Shown here piece by piece: positions 18,503-28,778 of a DNA stretch of 64,000 nucleotides. Positions within the stretch are counted from its first letter, which is position 1. Every line of letters begins with the position of its first letter. The DNA lies in assembly GCA_003280495.1 (NCBI GenBank), contig QCET01000002.1, positions 1-64,000 on the forward strand, in the 5' to 3' direction. Source of the stretch: Pelagibacteraceae bacterium AG-359-E06. GTDB taxonomy: Bacteria; Pseudomonadota; Alphaproteobacteria; Pelagibacterales; Pelagibacteraceae. The notes under the pieces are model-generated. The model searched no databases, had not been told where the DNA came from, and saw only the letters and a list, made by a program, of their open reading frames with translations. The position numbers were made by a program, and so were the translations under genes.

Positions 18503-20183
18503 AAATCAATTAAATTTAATTTTTGATGATAGCAAATCAATTAATAAAGCAAATTACAAGCAAGATAAAAGATTAAATATTTTAATTTCGTCCTTTTTAA
18601 TATTAATGTTTCTTTTTTTAATCAAATTATTTGGATTAGGACTCTCAGATTATAAGCCTCAAATTTTAAGTTCTAAAACAGATAATATACAGCGAAGAAC
18701 AATAGTAGATACAAATAATATTGTATTAGCCCAAAGTATAAATACCTACAACTTATACTTAAGACCAAAAAAAATCAAAAATAAAGAAAATATATTGATA
18801 AAACTAAAAATTATTTTTCCAGAGTTGAATTTTCAAAAACTAAGGAAAAAGTTAAACACAAGCAAAACATTTATCGTAAAACGAAATTTGACTCCAAGCC
18901 AATATAATAAGGTAATGCAACTAGGGGAACCTTCAATTGAACTTGAATTATCTGAAACAAGGATTTATCCTCATAAAAATTTATTTTCCCACATCATTGG
19001 TCAAATTGATCTCGATAATTACGGCATTTCTGGATTAGAGTATTTTTTCGACGAGGAATTAAAAAATAAAAATTCCTTAAATAAACCTCTAAAGTTGAGC
19101 TTAGATTCTACAATTCAGTATATCGTTAGAGATGTCCTTTTAAATAGTTTAGATGTATTCAAAGCTAAGGGCGCTTCAGCAGTTATAATTAACGTTAATA
19201 CCGGTAAAATTATTTCTTTAGTTTCATTACCTGATTATGATCTTAATAAAAGATCTAAGTTAGCATCGCACAAACTCATAAATAAAAACACTATGGGCTT
19301 ATATGAATTCGGATCTGTATTTAAAATTTTCACAATTGCAAATGCTATCGAGCAAAAAAAAATTAGTATAAATACACAATTTAAAGATCTTCCTTCACAA
19401 CTGTCGTGCGGAAAATTTAAAATAAATGAGTACGAGTATTCAAAAGACAAGAAGAACTTAACCGCAGAAAACATTTTAGTAAAATCATCAAACATAGGAT
19501 CAATAAGAATTGTGCAAAAAACAGGACTTGTTTCTCACCAAAAATTTTTAAAAGAAATAGGATTACTTGATAAGTCGGAAATAGAAATTTCCGAAAAATC
19601 AAGTCCAAATAGAATTAGATGGGGAAAATGCAATACTTTAACCTCTTCATTTGGTCATGGAGTTAACACATCTTTATTACAGCTCACAAATGCATATGCA
19701 GCACTTTCAAATGGAGGGTACTTAATAAATAATTCTATTTTAAAAGACAAAAAAATCACCAAGAAACAAATAATTAGTAGTAATACTAGCCAAATCATAA
19801 ATAGACTTTTGAGAGCAAATGTAGACAAATATAATAGCATTAAAGGAAGTGGTAGGAAGGCAGATATCGAGGGATATTTTGTTGGTGGCAAAACTGGGAC
19901 TGCTCGCAAACCCTTAAAAAATCGCAAAGGTTACTCAAAAAACACAATAAACACATTTTCTGCTATATACCCATATCACTCACCAAAATACGCCATCAGT
20001 GTCTTATTAGATGAACCTCAAGGTGCACCCAAATTGTGGGGACATTCAAGAAATGAGGCTGGGTGGAACAGCTCTTATATAACTGGATTAATTATAAAAA
20101 AAATTGGTCCAATTTTAGACACAAAAGAACAATTTACTAATGAAATATCATCTGAAAAATATGCAGATTCAAAAAATAATTAA
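18468..20183 (+). CDS. ftsI: Septal peptidoglycan transpeptidase FtsI (PBP3)
   Basis: This inner-membrane class B penicillin-binding protein crosslinks septal peptidoglycan. The 571-residue protein has a single membrane anchor near residues 37-58, then a pedestal domain with RTIVDTNNIVLA. The transpeptidase domain follows, with the catalytic serine motif S283-V-F-K286, the S340-S-N342 motif and K475-T-G477. The usual YEPGSTFK is YEFGSVFK here, but the active residues are retained. The start overlaps ftsL by 35 bases. Its 3' end overlaps the upstream murE start candidates. Confidence 0.95.
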   Translation: MKKKISKNLENRNQLNLIFDDSKSINKANYKQDKRLNILISSFLILMFLFLIKLFGLGLSDYKPQILSSKTDNIQRRTIVDTNNIVLAQSINTYNLYLRPKKIKNKENILIKLKIIFPELNFQKLRKKLNTSKTFIVKRNLTPSQYNKVMQLGEPSIELELSETRIYPHKNLFSHIIGQIDLDNYGISGLEYFFDEELKNKNSLNKPLKLSLDSTIQYIVRDVLLNSLDVFKAKGASAVIINVNTGKIISLVSLPDYDLNKRSKLASHKLINKNTMGLYEFGSVFKIFTIANAIEQKKISINTQFKDLPSQLSCGKFKINEYEYSKDKKNLTAENILVKSSNIGSIRIVQKTGLVSHQKFLKEIGLLDKSEIEISEKSSPNRIRWGKCNTLTSSFGHGVNTSLLQLTNAYAALSNGGYLINNSILKDKKITKKQIISSNTSQIINRLLRANVDKYNSIKGSGRKADIEGYFVGGKTGTARKPLKNRKGYSKNTINTFSAIYPYHSPKYAISVLLDEPQGAPKLWGHSRNEAGWNSSYITGLIIKKIGPILDTKEQFTNEISSEKYADSKNN

Positions 20184-21525
20184 ATATAATTTAACCACAG
20201 ATAGCAGAAATTTAAAAAAAAATGATATCTTTTTCGATTTTATAAGTAAAAAAAATAAAAAAAATCCTTATTTAGAAAAAATTATAAAAAAAAAACCAAA
20301 AATTATATTTTCTGAAAGTAATTTGAATTTAAAAAATTCAATATGCAAAAAAGATCTTAAAACGTACTTTTTAAAAATATTATTAAAAAAATTCAAAAAA
20401 AAACCTAGAAATTTAATTGCTGTAACTGGAACTAATGGAAAATCTTCAGTAGCGCATTTTTTCAAAGAGATTAATAAATATCTTGGAATTTCCTGCGCAA
20501 GTATAGGCACTCTTGGTTTCATTGAGAATAAAAATAAAACAAATAACAACCTAACCACACCAGATATACTTACTAATCATAAAAAATTGAATGAATACTA
20601 TAAAAAAAAAATACAAAATGTAATTATAGAAACATCTAGCCACGGTCTAGATCAAGGTAGACTTCGAGGACTGGTTTTTAGATCAGGTATCTTTACTAAT
20701 TTTACCAGAGATCATCTGGATTATCATAAAACTTTAACAAATTATTTAAAAGCTAAACTTACTTTATTTTCAAATTTGTTATCAAAAAACGGATGCATTA
20801 TTACTAATAGTTCGTTAAATGAAAAATACACTAAACATTTTAAAAATAAAAAATTATTATTTGGTCCATATGGAAATACAATAAAATTAATTAGTTCAAA
20901 AGCTTGTGGTAATATGAGCTTAGTGAAAATAAATTTTAATAATGAGATATTTTTATTTAAAACAAAATTAATAGGCAGAATACAAATAGATAATCTTATA
21001 AATAGTATTCTAGCTGCAATATCTATTGGTATCAAATTTAAGAAAATTGTTAATATTATTCATAAAGTAAAAAACCCTCTTGGAAGAATTGATTATATTG
21101 GGAATAAATATAAAACAATTATTATAGATTATGCCCACACACCTGATGGTTTAAAAAAAGTTTTGGAAAATTTATTAACACATTTTAATAAAAAAATTAT
21201 TTTAGTTTTTGGATGTGGCGGTGATAGAGACAAAAAGAAAAGACTTACCATGGGAAGAATTGCAAATAAATATTGTAGTAAAGTATACATAACGGATGAC
21301 AATCCAAGATTTGAAGATCCTCATAAAATTAGATTGGAAATTGCAAAAGGCTGCAATAAATCAAAAATTATCTCATCTAGAAAAGAAGCTATAAAAAAGG
21401 CTTTTAAATTGTTAAATAAGACTAACATTTTACTAATAACTGGCAAAGGCCATGAAAATTACCAAATATTTAAAAATATAAAAAAACCTTTTTCAGATTA
21501 CAAGGTTGTAAGATCGTTATTATGA
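20140..21525 (+). CDS. murE: UDP-MurNAc-L-Ala-D-Glu:meso-DAP ligase
   Basis: MurE adds the third amino acid to the peptidoglycan precursor in the cytoplasm. The 461-residue protein has TTDSRNLKKNDIFF near the N-terminus, the ATP-binding AVTGTNGKSSVAHF and the HGLDQGRL segment. DNPRFEDP is the motif associated with meso-diaminopimelate specificity. Two start codons are possible, ATG at 20140 and ATG at 20161 (MQIQKIIKY); the second gives the shorter overlap with ftsI and the more usual N-terminus. murF overlaps its stop by 4 bases. Confidence 0.94.
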   Translation: MKYHLKNMQIQKIIKYNLTTDSRNLKKNDIFFDFISKKNKKNPYLEKIIKKKPKIIFSESNLNLKNSICKKDLKTYFLKILLKKFKKKPRNLIAVTGTNGKSSVAHFFKEINKYLGISCASIGTLGFIENKNKTNNNLTTPDILTNHKKLNEYYKKKIQNVIIETSSHGLDQGRLRGLVFRSGIFTNFTRDHLDYHKTLTNYLKAKLTLFSNLLSKNGCIITNSSLNEKYTKHFKNKKLLFGPYGNTIKLISSKACGNMSLVKINFNNEIFLFKTKLIGRIQIDNLINSILAAISIGIKFKKIVNIIHKVKNPLGRIDYIGNKYKTIIIDYAHTPDGLKKVLENLLTHFNKKIILVFGCGGDRDKKKRLTMGRIANKYCSKVYITDDNPRFEDPHKIRLEIAKGCNKSKIISSRKEAIKKAFKLLNKTNILLITGKGHENYQIFKNIKKPFSDYKVVRSLL

Positions 21526-22871
21526 ATAATTTTAATTTTAAAAAAATAAAAAATACTAAGTTTTGTATTGATAGCCGAGAGCTTAAAACGTCCAACGTAT
21601 TTTTTTGTTTAAAGGGAAAACAAACGGATGGTCATAATTTTGTAAATAAACATATCAAAAAAAATTGCAAATTTTATGTTAAAAACAAATTCAAATTAAG
21701 AAAAGAAAATAGACGTTTTGAGTACAAATTAATTAGAACGTCATCACCACTAAAATCACTGAACAGTTTAGCGCGATTAAGAAGAGACCATCTCTCGAAT
21801 TTAATGATAGGAATTACTGGAAGTTGTGGCAAAACCACGGTAAAAGAAATGTTATTTTTTTTCTTATCACGCTTTGCAAATACTTATAAATCACCAAAAT
21901 CATATAATAATAATATTGGTTTACCTTTAAGTATTTTAAATCAACCAATAACTTCAAAATATGGCGTTTATGAGCTTGGAATGAATAAGATCGGTGAAAT
22001 AAATTATCTTTCTAAGATATTAAAACCTCAAGTTGGGATAATTACAAATATTGCTCCGGCTCACATTGGAAAATTGAAAAGTTTAAACAACATATTTAAA
22101 GCTAAATCGGAACTAATTGCAAATATACAAAAAGGTGGACATATTATCTTAAACTCAGATTGCAAATACTTTGAAAAATTAAAAAAAATTGCAAAAGAAA
22201 ATAAAGTTAAAATAATCACTTTTGGTTTAGAAACAAAATCAAATTACTATTTAAAAAAGTTTTATAATGGTTATTGTTACATCAAATGTAATAAAAATAT
22301 AATAAAATTTCGTTTAAAAAATTTTTCCTCAGCGTATATTTATAATATTTTAATTGTATTGGCTGTTATGAATTTACTAAATTTAAACATAAAAAAAATA
22401 ATTAAAAAATTTAATAATTTTAAAGAAATTAAAGGAAGAGGTAATTTGGTAAAAGTCCGAAATAAAAATAAAAAATTCAGTATAATTGATGACAGTTACA
22501 ATTCAAATCCCTTATCTTTAAAGCATTCTATTCAAAGATTAAATAAAATGGACGATAAAAAGTTTAAAAATAAAATTATTATTTTAAGTGAAATGTTAGA
22601 ATTAGGAAAGTATTCTAATAAATACCATTTAGAACTGTCCAAAATTATTAATAAATCTAAGGTAAAAAAAGTCCACTGCATTGGAACTAAAACTAGAATC
22701 ACGCATAAAAACCTTTCAATAAAAAAAAGAGGAAGGTTTTTTAAAAATATAAATGAATTTGAGAATAATTTAGATAAACTTTTTATAGATAAATATTTAT
22801 ATTTGTTTAAAGGTTCTAATAGTACTGGTTTAAATAAAGTTTTATCAAAAAGGATTTATCATGTTAAATAA
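21522..22871 (+). CDS. murF: UDP-MurNAc-tripeptide D-Ala-D-Ala ligase
   Basis: MurF attaches D-Ala-D-Ala to UDP-MurNAc-tripeptide. The 449-residue protein carries CIDSRELKTSNVFFCLKG in the N-terminal domain, the ATP-binding loop GITGSCGKTTVKEML, YNNNIGLPL, ELGMNKIGEI and the IDDSYNSNPLS motif of the third domain. All hallmarks of the Mur ligase family are present. It is coupled to murE by a 4-base overlap and to mraY by an 11-base overlap. The protein is markedly Lys/Asn-rich, as are its neighbours. Confidence 0.94.
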   Translation: MNNFNFKKIKNTKFCIDSRELKTSNVFFCLKGKQTDGHNFVNKHIKKNCKFYVKNKFKLRKENRRFEYKLIRTSSPLKSLNSLARLRRDHLSNLMIGITGSCGKTTVKEMLFFFLSRFANTYKSPKSYNNNIGLPLSILNQPITSKYGVYELGMNKIGEINYLSKILKPQVGIITNIAPAHIGKLKSLNNIFKAKSELIANIQKGGHIILNSDCKYFEKLKKIAKENKVKIITFGLETKSNYYLKKFYNGYCYIKCNKNIIKFRLKNFSSAYIYNILIVLAVMNLLNLNIKKIIKKFNNFKEIKGRGNLVKVRNKNKKFSIIDDSYNSNPLSLKHSIQRLNKMDDKKFKNKIIILSEMLELGKYSNKYHLELSKIINKSKVKKVHCIGTKTRITHKNLSIKKRGRFFKNINEFENNLDKLFIDKYLYLFKGSNSTGLNKVLSKRIYHVK

Positions 22872-23949
22872 TCTGCTTTTATCTCTATCAAATAGTTATT
22901 CATTTTTAAACGTTTTTAGTTATATTACTTTTAGAACAGGTATTGCAATATTCACGTCTTTAATTTTTGTATTATATTTTGGAAGACCTTTTATAAATTA
23001 CTTAAAATCATCACCGCACTTTGATCAACCAATTAGAAACGATGGTCCAATTTCACATATTTTAAAAAAAAGTGGTACTCCAACATTTGGAGGTATACTA
23101 ATTATTTTTGGAATTGTTTTTTCTACTCTACTTTGGGCAGACATAGAAAATATCTATGTTTTAATTTCGATATTTGCTGCCTTATCTTTTGCATTAATAG
23201 GTTTTGTTGACGATTTTCTTAAAATTAAAAGAAAAAATTCTAAAGGTATTAATGCCTATATAAAAATTATTTTACAAATTCTTTTTAGTTTAATGATTTT
23301 TTATTTAATATCGATCTCGATGAGTCCAGATATTAGATACTTTTTTAGTATGCCTTTTTATAAAAATCTTGTTTTTGATATTGGGTATTTTTATATTCCA
23401 TTTGCAATTTTAGTAATCGTTGGCTCTTCCAACGCAGTAAATTTAACCGATGGGCTGGATGGATTAGCTACAGTTCCAGTTATATTGGTAACTTTAACAT
23501 TTATATTCATTACATATTTAGTCGGTAATGTTATTTTTGCAGATTATCTAAAGTTGATAAATATAAAAAATGTCTCCGAAGTATGTATTGTACTAGGAGC
23601 TACAGTAGGAGCTTGTCTAGGCTTCTTATGGTATAATGCGCCGCCAGCAAAGATATTTATGGGTGACACTGGATCATTAGCTTTAGGTGGTTTATTAGGA
23701 TCGGTAAGTCTCATAACAAAACATGAAATAGCTCTTTTTATTGCCGGAGGTCTTTTTGTGTTGGAGGCATGTTCAGTGATTATTCAAGTTTTATCATTCA
23801 AGCTTTTTGGAAAAAGAGTTTTTAAAATGGCTCCATTGCATCATCACTTTGAAAAAAAAGGATGGGCTGAATCAACAATAGTTATAAGATTTTGGATTAT
23901 ATCGATAATATTGGTTTTATTAGCATTATCGACGCTTAAATTAAGATAA
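22861..23949 (+). CDS. mraY: Phospho-MurNAc-pentapeptide translocase
   Basis: MraY makes lipid I by transferring phospho-MurNAc-pentapeptide to undecaprenyl phosphate at the inner membrane. The 362-residue protein has about ten membrane segments. Diagnostic motifs are FGGILIIFG after SGTPT, the Asp pair in FVDDFLKI, NLTDGLDGLAT, FMGDTGSLALGG, and the cytoplasmic HHHFEKKGW near the end. It lies in the standard order between murF and murD. The stop is 1 base from the murD start. Confidence 0.97.
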   Translation: MLNNLLLSLSNSYSFLNVFSYITFRTGIAIFTSLIFVLYFGRPFINYLKSSPHFDQPIRNDGPISHILKKSGTPTFGGILIIFGIVFSTLLWADIENIYVLISIFAALSFALIGFVDDFLKIKRKNSKGINAYIKIILQILFSLMIFYLISISMSPDIRYFFSMPFYKNLVFDIGYFYIPFAILVIVGSSNAVNLTDGLDGLATVPVILVTLTFIFITYLVGNVIFADYLKLINIKNVSEVCIVLGATVGACLGFLWYNAPPAKIFMGDTGSLALGGLLGSVSLITKHEIALFIAGGLFVLEACSVIIQVLSFKLFGKRVFKMAPLHHHFEKKGWAESTIVIRFWIISIILVLLALSTLKLR

Positions 23950-23950
23950 A

Positions 23951-25180
23951 ATGATAGACATTCATCAGTTGAATTCAAAGAAAATTTTAATTTATGGTTA
24001 TGGTAAAACCGGCAAATCTTTATTTAGTTTTTTTAAAAAAAACTTGAATTCTAATGTAAAGGTATTTGATGATAATTTAATTATAAATAAAAAATACGTA
24101 ATAAAGAATGTGGTTAACTTTAATGCTGATTATATTTTTTTAAGTCCAGGAATTAATATATATAATAACAAATATACAAAATATCTTAAACGAAATAAAA
24201 AAAAAATTTTTACAGATATCGATTTATTTTGTTCACTATTAGACAAGACCAACAAAGTAATAGGAGTAACTGGCACAAATGGAAAATCAACATATTGCAA
24301 AATTTTAAATTACATTTTAAAAAAAAATAACATTAAAAGCAAAATAGTAGGAAATTTTGGATTGCCAGTTTTAAATAACAATATAAAAGTAAAAAACTGT
24401 GTATTTATTGTTGAACTCTCATCTTACCAATTGGATTATTCTAGTCAAATAAAATTAGATAAAGCAATAATATTAAATATGTCCCCAGATCATTTAGATA
24501 GACATAATACAATGTCAAATTATGTAAAAACAAAATTTAAAATTTTCGGATTTTTAAAACAAAAAAATTACATAAACGGTGCAGCTAACGATTTAAATTC
24601 AAATTCAGTTTATAAAAAAAAAGCAAGTAGAACTATTAATATAAGTAAATTTAATAAAGATATTTGTCAAAATAAAAAATTTTTGAAACTATTTTTAAAA
24701 AATTTCAAAATAAAAAATTATAAATTTCCTAAAAGCAAAGTTGTTTTACCTCATCGAAATGAAATTATAAGAAATTATAAAAATTTTATTTTTATTAATG
24801 ATTCAAAATCAACAAACTCATCGTCATTAAAGTACTCTTTATCAAAATATAATAATATAATTTTAATTTGTGGTGGATTAATTAAAAAGGGAGATAACTG
24901 GCAATTAGGCAGTTTAAAAAAAAAAATAAAAACAACTTACATAATTGGAATAGATCCCGTAAAAATAATTTATTCATTAAAGAAACAAAAAATAAAATAT
25001 CATGTAAGCATAAAGCTGTCTAAGACTATTGATATTATTAAAGAAAAATATTTAAAACTTAAAAGCAAAAATAAAACAAAAGTAACTATTTTATTTAGCC
25101 CAGGTACATCCTCATATGACCAGTATAAAAATTTTGAAGTAAGGGGAAATCATTTTAAGAAATTAATCAATGCTATTTAG
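23951..25180 (+). CDS. murD: UDP-MurNAc-L-Ala:D-Glu ligase
   Basis: MurD adds D-glutamate to UDP-MurNAc-L-Ala. The 409-residue protein, somewhat shorter than many homologues, has an N-terminal Rossmann-like domain (ILIYGYGKTGKSLFSFF), SPGIN, the ATP-binding GVTGTNGKSTYCKIL, ELSSYQLDY and NMSPDHLDRH. The third domain shows NDSKSTNSSS and LFSPGTSSYDQYKNFEVRG. The ftsW start overlaps its end by 11 bases. Unlike murE, it shows no DNPR motif. Confidence 0.95.
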   Translation: MIDIHQLNSKKILIYGYGKTGKSLFSFFKKNLNSNVKVFDDNLIINKKYVIKNVVNFNADYIFLSPGINIYNNKYTKYLKRNKKKIFTDIDLFCSLLDKTNKVIGVTGTNGKSTYCKILNYILKKNNIKSKIVGNFGLPVLNNNIKVKNCVFIVELSSYQLDYSSQIKLDKAIILNMSPDHLDRHNTMSNYVKTKFKIFGFLKQKNYINGAANDLNSNSVYKKKASRTINISKFNKDICQNKKFLKLFLKNFKIKNYKFPKSKVVLPHRNEIIRNYKNFIFINDSKSTNSSSLKYSLSKYNNIILICGGLIKKGDNWQLGSLKKKIKTTYIIGIDPVKIIYSLKKQKIKYHVSIKLSKTIDIIKEKYLKLKSKNKTKVTILFSPGTSSYDQYKNFEVRGNHFKKLINAI

Positions 25181-26279
25181 TAGATATAGTTCAAATTATT
25201 TTGCTTTGTGGTGGAGAAGTTTAGATAAGCCTTTGTTACTTGCAATATGTATTTTGTTGCTAGGTAGTATTGTATTTTCTTATTTATCAACTTTAGGATT
25301 TGCTTCAAATAAAATATTTAACGACAGTACTATATTATTTAAAAAACATATATCTTTTATGATAATTGGTTTTTTTTTATTAATTTTTTTTTCATTATTA
25401 AATGATTTATTCTTAAAAAAAAATTGTTATATTTTTTTTTTCGTATCTTTAATTTTATTACTTGCAGTGTATTTTTTTGGTATTGAAGTTAAAGGTGCAA
25501 AAAGATGGCTTGAATTTTTTGGTTATCGAATACAACCAGTTGAATTTGTTAAACCTTTTTTTGTTATTTATATTTCTAGTTTTATTTTTAAACATGATGT
25601 AAAAAATATTAATTATCTAACAACAGGAATAATAACTTTTTTTTTAATATTTTTGCTCATATCTCAACCAGATTACAGCCAATCTTTAATCATATTGTTT
25701 ACTTGGTTTATTATAATTTTTATTTCTGGAATTAGTTTTTTATTAATATTTCTAATTTCAATATTTTCGATAATTTTCATGATTACCATCCTTTTTCTGT
25801 TTAAGGAGAAATTTATTTATATTTTTAATAGGTTAGATTTATGGTTTAATTCTACGGAAACTAATTTTCAGTCAGAAAAAGCTTTAAATGCAATTAAAAA
25901 CGGTGGTTTTTTTGGTCAAGGCATAGGTGAGGGTAATTTAAAATATTCAGTCCCAGAAGCTCATACAGATTATGTATTAGCAATTATTGCTGAAGAGTTT
26001 GGAATAATTGCTATTTTTTTAATAATCTTAGCTTTATTATTTATCGCTATTAGAGTTTTTTCTAATTCTCAGAAAATGACAGATAATTTTAAAAAAACTT
26101 CATTAATTGGCTTAATAAGTTTAATATTATTACAATCATTAATCAATCTTGGTGTAACAATAAATATACTACCCACTACAGGAATGACGTTTCCACTTTT
26201 CAGTTATGGTGGATCGTCCCTTATAAGTTCGTTGATAATATATGGATTAATCCTTAATTTAACTAGAAAAAGATTATGA
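25170..26279 (+). CDS. ftsW: SEDS-family peptidoglycan glycosyltransferase FtsW
   Basis: FtsW polymerises septal glycan strands together with FtsI. The 369-residue protein has about ten membrane segments and the SEDS signatures: KGAKRWLEFFGYRIQPVEFVKPFF (central loop), QPDYSQSLII with the conserved Asp, and GFFGQGIGEGNLKYSVPEAHTDYVLAIIAEEFG. The C-terminal TTGMTFPLFSYGGSSLI follows. FtsW rather than RodA is inferred from its location between murD and murG. The stop overlaps the murG start by 4 bases. Confidence 0.95.
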   Translation: MLFSRYSSNYFALWWRSLDKPLLLAICILLLGSIVFSYLSTLGFASNKIFNDSTILFKKHISFMIIGFFLLIFFSLLNDLFLKKNCYIFFFVSLILLLAVYFFGIEVKGAKRWLEFFGYRIQPVEFVKPFFVIYISSFIFKHDVKNINYLTTGIITFFLIFLLISQPDYSQSLIILFTWFIIIFISGISFLLIFLISIFSIIFMITILFLFKEKFIYIFNRLDLWFNSTETNFQSEKALNAIKNGGFFGQGIGEGNLKYSVPEAHTDYVLAIIAEEFGIIAIFLIILALLFIAIRVFSNSQKMTDNFKKTSLIGLISLILLQSLINLGVTINILPTTGMTFPLFSYGGSSLISSLIIYGLILNLTRKRL

Positions 26280-27358
26280 AAAAAATTATTTTATCCGCAG
26301 GAGGAACTGGGGGCCATGTGTTCCCTATGGTTGCTTTATACGAAGGTTTAAAGCAAGAACACCACGAGATAATGTTAATCACAGATATTAGGGTAGAAAA
26401 ATATATAAATAATCTTAATATAAAATTTAAATTAGTTGATGCAGTAAGCCCATTTGGAAAAAAAAATTTTATTTATGGTATTTTTACTATTTCAAAAATA
26501 ATTAAATCTATATTTCAATCATACAAAATTCTTAAAAAATTTAAACCAGACTTAGTTATTGGTTGCGGAGGTTATGTCTCATTCTCAGTTCTAATTGCAA
26601 GCAAACTATTAGGTATTAAAATAATATTATATGAAACAAATTCTGTGCTGGGAAGAGTAAATAAAATATTTTCAAAATATTCTTCAAAGATTATCACAGG
26701 ATATAAAGATCCTATTAAATTGAATAAAAAATATATTAATAAAACATTTTATATAGGTCAGTTAATCAGAAAAAATATTTTGTCTACTGATATTGATTTA
26801 AAGAAAATACAGCAGGATAAAATTAATTTATTGATTTTAGGTGGGAGTCAAGGTGCAAATATTTTTTCAAAATCACTACCTAAAATATTAAAAAAGTTAT
26901 TAATGAAAAACAAATCAATACACGTTTTTCATCAAAGTAATAATAAAGATAAGAATTATATTACGGAAGAATACAAAAAGATTCAAAATATGAAAAATTT
27001 TTCTTTTGACGTATTTACTTTTGAGCCTGATATTCAAAAGTATTATCAACTGTCTAATCTAGTAATTTGTAGATCCGGCTCTTCAACATTGTCAGAACTT
27101 TGTGCTATTCAATTACCTTTTATTGCCATCCCTTTGCCATCATCTTTGGATAATCATCAGTATTTTAATGCTAAATTTTATGTCGATAATGAATGCGCAT
27201 GGTTAATTAAGCAAGACTCTGATTTGGAAAATAATTTATACAATAAATTAAATTATATTTTTCAAAATTATAATGAAGAAATATCACAAAAGGTAAAAAA
27301 TTTTGAAAAAATAATAAAGAAAAATACTTTAGAAAATTTTCTTAAATTAATAAATTAA
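26276..27358 (+). CDS. murG: UDP-GlcNAc:lipid I GlcNAc transferase
   Basis: MurG is a peripheral membrane GT-B glycosyltransferase that makes lipid II. The 360-residue protein starts with SAGGTGGHVFPMVAL, the glycine-rich loop that binds lipid I. It continues with VIGCGGYVSFSVLIASKLLG and ETNSVLGRVNKIFSKYS. In the C-terminal domain, LGGSQGANIFSKSLPKI and RSGSSTLSELCAIQLPFIAIPLPSSLDNHQ bind UDP-GlcNAc. It lies in the expected operon position between ftsW and murC, with only 4 bases before murC. Confidence 0.96.
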   Translation: MKKIILSAGGTGGHVFPMVALYEGLKQEHHEIMLITDIRVEKYINNLNIKFKLVDAVSPFGKKNFIYGIFTISKIIKSIFQSYKILKKFKPDLVIGCGGYVSFSVLIASKLLGIKIILYETNSVLGRVNKIFSKYSSKIITGYKDPIKLNKKYINKTFYIGQLIRKNILSTDIDLKKIQQDKINLLILGGSQGANIFSKSLPKILKKLLMKNKSIHVFHQSNNKDKNYITEEYKKIQNMKNFSFDVFTFEPDIQKYYQLSNLVICRSGSSTLSELCAIQLPFIAIPLPSSLDNHQYFNAKFYVDNECAWLIKQDSDLENNLYNKLNYIFQNYNEEISQKVKNFEKIIKKNTLENFLKLIN

Positions 27359-27362
27359 ATAT

Positions 27363-28778
27363 ATGCAAATAAATATAAATAAAAACGATGTTGTTCACTT
27401 TGTAGGAATTGGCGGTATCGGGATGAGTGGTATTGCATTAATAATGAAAAGCTTAGGCTATACCGTTCAAGGGAGCGATTTATCAAAAAGCAAAAATACA
27501 GAAAGGTTAAAGAACAAAAAAATTAAAATTTTCTATAATCACAGTTATTCAAACGTTAAAAAAGCTAAGATTATAGTAATATCTTCTGCAATAACAAATA
27601 AAAACAAAGAATTATTGTTTGCAAAAAAAAAAAATATTTTAATAATAAAAAGAGCAGACATGTTAGCACATTTGTTATCTTTAAAAAAAAATATTATTAT
27701 TTCTGGTTCACATGGCAAAACAACAATTACATCTTTGGTTTCAACAATATTAAATAATTCGAAATATAATCCAACAATTGTCAATGGTGGAATTCTTAAT
27801 TCAATTGATGCTAATGCAAGAGTTGGCAAAGATGACTGGGCAGTAGTTGAAGCAGATGAGTCGGATGGAAGTTTTTTAAAATTTAAGAAGTTATATTCCA
27901 TTACGAGTAATATAGATTATGAGCATATGGATTATTATAAAAACATTAAAAATCTTCACCAAAAATTTGAAAAATTTATTAATACAACTACTTTGCTTGG
28001 AAAAGCTATAGTTTGCTCAGATGATAAAAAATTAAAAAAAATAGCAGAAAAAAATAAAAATAAGAATGTGTTGACTTATGGTTTTAACGCTAAAGCAGAT
28101 TTTAGAATTCTTAATTCTCAAAATATAAATATGGGAATGAAATTTGATCTTAAATTACAACAAAAAAAAAAAAAAATTACTTTAAAAAATTTTTACATAA
28201 ATTTAATAGGTAAACACAATGTTTTAAACGCAACTGCAAGTATTGCATTGGCGTTATCTATTGGAATTAATCAAAAAGTTATTAAGCAATCTTTAAAAGA
28301 TTTTAAAGGTGTGCAACGAAGAATGACTCAATTACTGAATTTTAATAATAAATTGTTTTATGATGATTATGCTCATCATCCAACGGAGATAACCGCTGTA
28401 CTAAAAGCATGCAGGACTAACTTTAGCAAAAGAAAAATTATATCGATTTTTCAACCTCATAGATACTCAAGATTGAAATACTTGTATGATAAATTTACAA
28501 AAAGCTTTTATAGTTCAGATGTTGTTTTGCTTTGTCCAATATATTCAGCTGGTGAAAAAAAAAATAATATAACCCAATATCAACTTGGAAAAGATATAAT
28601 CAAAAATTCGAAAACAGAGGTCATTTTAGTAAATAATGAGGTAGAGATAGAAAAATTTCTAAAAAAAAATTTAGCAAACAATGAAATTGTTATAGGAATG
28701 GGAGCTGGTTCCATTAGTATGTGGATGAAAAAAATATCTGTAAATTACAAGAAGTATGCTGCAAAAAACAAAAAATAG
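27363..28778 (+). CDS. murC: UDP-MurNAc:L-alanine ligase
   Basis: MurC starts the peptide stem by adding L-Ala to UDP-MurNAc. The 471-residue protein begins with HFVGIGGIGMSGIALIMKSLGY, then QGSDLS, the ATP-binding ISGSHGKTTITSLV, EADESDGSF, and YDDYAHHPTEI and FQPHRYSR in the third domain. A run of 15 consecutive A bases at 28162-28176 encodes part of a poly-Lys stretch within the gene, a possible slippage site. murB overlaps its end by 23 bases. Confidence 0.96.
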   Translation: MQININKNDVVHFVGIGGIGMSGIALIMKSLGYTVQGSDLSKSKNTERLKNKKIKIFYNHSYSNVKKAKIIVISSAITNKNKELLFAKKKNILIIKRADMLAHLLSLKKNIIISGSHGKTTITSLVSTILNNSKYNPTIVNGGILNSIDANARVGKDDWAVVEADESDGSFLKFKKLYSITSNIDYEHMDYYKNIKNLHQKFEKFINTTTLLGKAIVCSDDKKLKKIAEKNKNKNVLTYGFNAKADFRILNSQNINMGMKFDLKLQQKKKKITLKNFYINLIGKHNVLNATASIALALSIGINQKVIKQSLKDFKGVQRRMTQLLNFNNKLFYDDYAHHPTEITAVLKACRTNFSKRKIISIFQPHRYSRLKYLYDKFTKSFYSSDVVLLCPIYSAGEKKNNITQYQLGKDIIKNSKTEVILVNNEVEIEKFLKKNLANNEIVIGMGAGSISMWMKKISVNYKKYAAKNKK